The position numbers and the translations under genes were made by a program. 64,000 bases of DNA from Mycobacteriales bacterium (lineage in GTDB: Bacteria > Actinomycetota > Actinomycetes > Mycobacteriales > SCTD01), in assembly GCA_040902655.1 (NCBI GenBank), contig JBBDWV010000025.1, forward strand, positions 53,301 to 117,300, written 5' to 3'. This document shows, in pieces, positions 60,168 to 64,000 of the stretch. The notes beneath the pieces were generated by a model. It had not been told where the DNA came from and did not search any database. It saw only the letters and a program-made list of their open reading frames with translations. Position 1 is the stretch's first letter. Every line of letters begins with the position of its first letter.

Positions 60168-60863
60168 CTACCGGATGACTCCGGCGCGCATGGCCAGCGC
60201 CACCATTTCTGCGCGGTCACCGGTGCCCAACTTGCGGGCGATCCGGGCCAGGTGGCTCTTCACGGTCAGGGCCGAGAGCCCGAGGTGCTCGCCGATCTGC
60301 TTGTTCGACTGCCCGTCCGCGACCAGGCGCAGGACCTCGATCTCCCGGCCGGACAGGTCGCTGACTCCCGAGTCGGTGGGGCTGCCACGCAGCCCGGCGG
60401 CCAGCAGCGAGGCGACCGACGGATCGGCGTACACGCCGCCGTCGAGTACCCGGCGTACACCGTCGGCCACGACCAGCGGCGAGGCGGACTTGAGCAGGTA
60501 GCCCTGGGCGCCGGCGACGAACGCGGCGCGCACGGAGTAGGGATCGTCAGCAGCCGAGAGCACCACCAGGCGCTGCCAGCCGGCCGAGCGCAGGTCGGCG
60601 AGCAGGTCCAGCCCGGAGCCGTCCGGCAGTCCCAGGTCGAGGATGCACAGCTCGCGCGGCCCCGAGGCGTGGGCGCGGGCGCGGGCCTCACCGATCGTCG
60701 CGGCTTCCACGACCTCACGCGCACCCATCGACCGCAGCCGGTTCACCAGCGACTCCCGCACCAGCGGGTGGTCGTCCACCACCATCGCCGAGAAGCTGGG
60801 CGCCTCGTTGGCAGCCGGCTGTGCAGGGATGGCCTGCATGGCACTGTCGAGACCGGTTGTCAC
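60168..60863 (-). CDS. NarL/LuxR-family response regulator
   Basis: This 231-residue regulator has an N-terminal extension of about 15-20 residues, a receiver domain (AMVVDDHPLVRESLV, phospho-Asp in LCILDLGLPDG, Lys in GYLLKSASPL) and a LuxR HTH (LSGREIEVLRLVADGQS, then LSALTVKSHLARIARKLG). The GTG at 60863 has GGAGG five bases upstream and is preferred; ATG at 60839 is an alternative. It is divergent from the sensor genes at 61072 and 62480, its likely partners. Confidence 0.91.
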   Translation of the reverse strand: MTTGLDSAMQAIPAQPAANEAPSFSAMVVDDHPLVRESLVNRLRSMGAREVVEAATIGEARARAHASGPRELCILDLGLPDGSGLDLLADLRSAGWQRLVVLSAADDPYSVRAAFVAGAQGYLLKSASPLVVADGVRRVLDGGVYADPSVASLLAAGLRGSPTDSGVSDLSGREIEVLRLVADGQSNKQIGEHLGLSALTVKSHLARIARKLGTGDRAEMVALAMRAGVIR

Positions 60864-61071
60864 CGCGTCCTCCGCTTCCTGACCGGGCAGGGTCGCCCGT
60901 CCTGCCCACTGCTTCGGCGCCCGGCCCGCGGACCTGAAGCCCAATGAGCCGATCGGCCCAACCGACTGCACCGGCCGCCGTGGGCCGAACGGGGGAAAGG
61001 CCCGGCTCGGGGTGCACTCCGGCGCTGCCGCTGCCGAAGGTGGACAGCGCCGTCGACCCCTGGAGCCCGTT

Positions 61072-62469
61072 GTGCACCGCCCACCCGCCCACCCGGTACG
61101 GCTCGTCGCGGTGCTGAGTCTGCTGGTCGCGGCTGCGCTGTCGGCCGGCGCCGGGTGGGGCGCTGCCCCCTGGTGGGCGGTCCCCCTGCTGGCCGTTGCG
61201 GTCGCGGCGTCGGAGATCGCGGCGGTCCCCCCGCGGTTCGGGCGCCGGCGCTGGAGCTTCTCGCTCACCGAGAGCGCGCTGGGCGCGGCTCTGGTGCTCG
61301 CCACGGGCGCCTGGACAGTGCTGGCGGTCGCCCTGGGGGTCGCGGTCGCCCAGTCCGTCCGGCACCAGCCGCGCCGCAAGCGGGAGTTCGACGTCGCGCG
61401 GTTCGCGATGGCCACCGCCCTCGCCTCGACGTCCGCCGGGCTGGTGGGCGCCGGGGTCGCCGGCGCCTGCCTCGGCATGGCGGTCTTCTGGCTGGTCAAC
61501 CACCTGCTCGTCGCCGTCGCGGTCTGGTCGACGTCCCGGCGCCCGCTGCGCTCGCTGGTGACGTCGGGCGCGCCACTGTCGGCGCTGCACACGGCCGGGA
61601 ACAGCTCGATCGGACTGCTGGCCGGCTACCTCGCCGTGACGGCCCCCCTGGGGCTGCTCGGTCTGGTCGTGCCGCTCGCCCTGCTCTGGTCGTCGTACGA
61701 CCAGCAGACCCGGCGCTCGGCCGAGGCCCGGCTGTACGCCGAGCTGGCCCGCGGGCAGGAGCGGGAGACGGGGCGGTCCAGTGACGGGTCCGCGCAGGTG
61801 GTCGTCACGGCCGCCGCCCGGCTGCTCGGCGGGGCCGATGTCGAGCTGGTGCTGCTCGCCTCCGACGGGCCCGTGTGCTACGTCGGCGACGAGACCGGCA
61901 CGTCGCACCGCCGGCGGGTCGGCTCCGACGTCTTCGACGAGCCGTGGGTGCTGCGGGCGCTGGGTGAGCGGGGGGTGCACGGCGGCCGTGACGGCGCCCG
62001 GCCCTTCCTGTGCGCGGTGCTGGGCGATCCCGACGCGCCGCTGGCCCTGCTGCGGGCCCGGCGCGGCCCGGATGCGGTCGGCTTCGACCGTCCCGAGCTG
62101 CGTCTGGCGCAGGTGCTCGTCGGCCAGGCCGAGGCATGGCTGTCGGTGGCCGAGCTGGCCGCACGCAGCCGGGCCGCGACGGCGCGTGGCCACGCCGGCG
62201 AGACGGCCGGGGCGTCCAGCGACGTCGGCCCGGCCACTGCCCCGGCCTTGCTGGTGCTGCACGAGTCAGCCGTGCGACTGGCCCGGCTCGCCGGGTCCGC
62301 CGGGGGCGTCGACGACATCGTCGAGGAGCTGCACCTGGTGGAGCGGGCCGTCGCCTCCCTGCTCGGCGCGATCGCGCTGGCCGACGGGTCCGACCTGCTG
62401 TGCGGCCCGCAGGACCCGGCGCCGGTGCGCCCGGCGGCGGACTGGACGACGACGGGGGTCCTGTCGTGA
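61072..62469 (+). CDS. membrane-anchored GAF-like sensor protein without kinase domain
   Basis: This 465-residue protein has about seven membrane helices in its first 200 residues (RLVAVLSLLVAAALSAGAG onward, AALVLATGAWTVLAVALG, LGLLGLVVPLALLWSS). A soluble part follows with a GAF-like domain (VVVTAAARLLGGADVELVLL, RPFLCAVLGDPDAPLALL). There is no phospho-His or ATPase motif. GTG at 61072 has GGAG seven bases upstream; a GTG at 61012 is a weaker alternative. The histidine kinase gene starts 10 bp after its stop. The two may form a split sensor complex. Confidence 0.8.
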   Translation: MHRPPAHPVRLVAVLSLLVAAALSAGAGWGAAPWWAVPLLAVAVAASEIAAVPPRFGRRRWSFSLTESALGAALVLATGAWTVLAVALGVAVAQSVRHQPRRKREFDVARFAMATALASTSAGLVGAGVAGACLGMAVFWLVNHLLVAVAVWSTSRRPLRSLVTSGAPLSALHTAGNSSIGLLAGYLAVTAPLGLLGLVVPLALLWSSYDQQTRRSAEARLYAELARGQERETGRSSDGSAQVVVTAAARLLGGADVELVLLASDGPVCYVGDETGTSHRRRVGSDVFDEPWVLRALGERGVHGGRDGARPFLCAVLGDPDAPLALLRARRGPDAVGFDRPELRLAQVLVGQAEAWLSVAELAARSRAATARGHAGETAGASSDVGPATAPALLVLHESAVRLARLAGSAGGVDDIVEELHLVERAVASLLGAIALADGSDLLCGPQDPAPVRPAADWTTTGVLS

Positions 62470-62479
62470 GGGGCCGGCC

Positions 62480-63559
62480 ATGAAGGGGTCGCGGGGCCGC
62501 CGTCGTCCCCTTCCGCTCGCCGCCTGGGCGGGGCTGCTGAGCGGTGCCGCCGTCCTGGCCACCGGCGGCACGACCGCCGCCGTGCTGTGGAGGGGTGGTC
62601 GGCTGGACGGACCCGTGGCCGGGGCCGTGGCCGCCGGCAGCGTCGCCGGGCTGGTCCTGGTGCTGGTGTCGGTGGCGGGTGCGCTGCGCGTGGCCGCCGC
62701 GCTGCGCGAGCTCGGCGCCGACGCGACCACCCGGCAGCGTGCACCGTCCGTACCGGGAACTCCCTCGGCCGGTCGGGTCGTCGCGAGCACGCTCGAGCTG
62801 GCCGAGTGCGCCAAGCTGTTGGACGCCCTGCAGCTGCGCGTCCGCGTCGCCGACCACCTGGGCGAGCGGCACCGGCGCGAGGCACAGACGGCCGGTGCCG
62901 GAGTGTCCGAGCTGTTGTCAGGACTGGTCGATGCCGAGGAGGGGGCCCGCGGACAGCTGGCCGCCGAGCTGCACGACACGGTCGCCCAGTCACTCATGAT
63001 CGCTCGGGGCCTGCTGGCCGGTGGGCTGTCGTCGCCGGAGGAGCTGGCCAGGCTGACCGACTGCGTCGAGGACGCCGAGGAACAGGTGCGGGCGGTGATG
63101 GCCCGCACGCGTCCGCCGGCACTGCGCGACGGTGACCTGGCCTCTGCGGTGGGGGACGTGCGCGCGGACCTGCAGGCCCGCTACGGGCTGATCGTGCAGG
63201 TCGACTGGCCCGCAGCGCCGTACCCGCTGCCCCTCGCCTCGGCTGTCACGCTCTACCGCTTCTTCCAGGAGGCGCTGCTCAACGTCGTCAAGCATGCCGA
63301 CGTCGACGACGCCTTCCTCCGCCTGTCGGTCGACGAGGAGTCGGTCGTCGCGACGGTGCGCGACGAGGGGCCCGGCTTCGATCCGTCGGCGGTGCGTCCG
63401 GACCGCGGCCGGCACGTGGGGCTCGGGCTGCTGCGCGAGCGGGCCCGGCTGTCGGGCGGCTCGCTCGAGGTGGAGAGTGGGCCGGCGGGCGGGACGTCGC
63501 TGCAGCTGCGCCTGCCGCGGGTCACGCAGGTCGTGCCGGACGTGCCGGACGTGCCCTAG
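62480..63559 (+). CDS. NarL-type sensor histidine kinase (HisKA_3)
   Basis: This 359-residue kinase has two N-terminal membrane helices (about 10-35 and 45-70) and the HisKA_3 phosphoacceptor in AAELHDTVAQSLMIARG. The ATPase domain has FFQEALLNVVKHA, VRDEGPGFDP and LGLLRERARLSGGSLEVESG. It has little extracellular sequence, so it probably receives its signal from the membrane sensor encoded just upstream. It partners the divergent LuxR-type regulator. Confidence 0.92.
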   Translation: MKGSRGRRRPLPLAAWAGLLSGAAVLATGGTTAAVLWRGGRLDGPVAGAVAAGSVAGLVLVLVSVAGALRVAAALRELGADATTRQRAPSVPGTPSAGRVVASTLELAECAKLLDALQLRVRVADHLGERHRREAQTAGAGVSELLSGLVDAEEGARGQLAAELHDTVAQSLMIARGLLAGGLSSPEELARLTDCVEDAEEQVRAVMARTRPPALRDGDLASAVGDVRADLQARYGLIVQVDWPAAPYPLPLASAVTLYRFFQEALLNVVKHADVDDAFLRLSVDEESVVATVRDEGPGFDPSAVRPDRGRHVGLGLLRERARLSGGSLEVESGPAGGTSLQLRLPRVTQVVPDVPDVP

Positions 63560-63566
63560 CGGTCCG

Positions 63567-64000
63567 TCACCGTCGCAGCGACAGCACGCCGGGCGGCGGC
63601 AGGCCGGCTGTCGCGCACAGCAGGTCGCACCAGGCCAGCAGGTGGGTCCCGAGGTCGACGGTCCCCTCGGGGCCCGGCAGCGGCGTCCAGCTCGCTCGTA
63701 CCTCGACCTCGCTCACCTCGTCGGCGTCCTCGAGCTGACCGAAGCGGCAGGAGACCGTCCGGGTGACGGTGCCGCCGGCGGCGGTGTGCGCGGCCGCGCG
63801 GTCGTGCAGTGAGTCGGTCAGCCAGGACCAGCCGACCTGGGCGAGCGCCGGGTCGGCCGCCATCTCGGCCTCGACGTCGGCCGAGACGAAGGCCACCACC
63901 CGCGTGTCGCCCCGCCAGCCCTCCTGGCCGCCCGGATCGTGCAGGACCACGAACCGGCCGCTGGCCACCTGGTCGTCCCCGTGACCGACCTCGGCGCTGA
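63567..64000 (-). CDS. DUF3000 family protein (N-terminus beyond the window)
   Basis: The C-terminal 144 or so residues of a DUF3000 protein are visible: DDQVASGRFVVLHDPGGQ, MAADPALAQVGWSWLTDSL, TVTRTVSCRFGQLEDADE and VRASWTPLPG. The frame is open to the window edge at 64000, so the start lies outside. DUF3000 is actinobacterial with no known function. It converges on the kinase gene. Confidence 0.9.
   Translation of the reverse strand, partial: SAEVGHGDDQVASGRFVVLHDPGGQEGWRGDTRVVAFVSADVEAEMAADPALAQVGWSWLTDSLHDRAAAHTAAGGTVTRTVSCRFGQLEDADEVSEVEVRASWTPLPGPEGTVDLGTHLLAWCDLLCATAGLPPPGVLSLRR

Overview
The window is dense, very GC-rich DNA with frequent GTG and some TTG starts and many 1 to 8 nt gene overlaps. 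Its gene families (DUF3000, DUF3093, DUF3159, DUF3710, DUF4193, DUF4235, a GlgM/GlgC pair, a probable F420-dependent oxidoreductase) are actinobacterial. The order dut, DUF3710, OB-fold protein, DUF3159, two TrkA proteins, APC permease, RNA methyltransferase, and later dxs and an RNase D-like gene, follows the order I recall around Rv2698 to Rv2680 in Mycobacterium tuberculosis. A soil-type actinomycete is likely; the genus cannot be told from this window. No rRNA, tRNA, CRISPR array or insertion sequence was seen.

Region 1 (1-31.5 kb) is catabolic. A LivHMGF-type uptake ABC transporter leads into an acyl-CoA dehydrogenase, a luciferase-like monooxygenase, a CoA ligase and a TetR regulator. 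A fused 2-oxoacid dehydrogenase E1 on the minus strand diverges from a ten-gene, mostly overlapping plus-strand operon (about 10.05-18.8 kb) of SDRs, alcohol dehydrogenases, a CoA ligase, an epimerase-like protein, two AhpD/CMD-type proteins and an enoyl-CoA hydratase. A minus-strand block follows (about 20.6-26.0 kb): EamA exporter, OB-fold partner, thiolase, SDR and two acyl-CoA dehydrogenases. A nearly identical 12-bp palindrome lies at the E1/SDR divergence and upstream of the thiolase. An inositol monophosphatase-like gene, divergent glgM and glgC, and an acyl-CoA dehydrogenase/TetR pair end the region. The most striking gene is at 14297-14881: an AhpD-family protein whose second active-site cysteine codon is TGA. 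The frame stays open afterwards and a SECIS-like hairpin follows immediately, so it is probably a selenoprotein.

Region 2 (31.5-44.6 kb) holds an esterase, small actinobacterial proteins, an LPXTG-anchored LVIVD-type surface protein, a fusion of an MSMEG_6728-like domain to a degenerate RecQ-like module, an SCP2-like/hydrolase fusion, dUTPase and its usual neighbours, and a probable potassium module (two TrkA proteins divergent from a KimA-like permease).

Region 3 (44.6-53.1 kb) opens with an RNA methyltransferase gene broken by an internal inversion of about 760 bp. It continues with a secreted triple-repeat HNH protein, small proteins, trmB, an NfeD/SPFH pair and a diacylglycerol kinase-type lipid kinase. 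Region 4 (53.1-64 kb) has dxs, two two-component systems, an RNase D-like exonuclease and the C-terminal part of a DUF3000 gene cut by the window end. Several gene ends carry long hairpins, some containing the stop codon.
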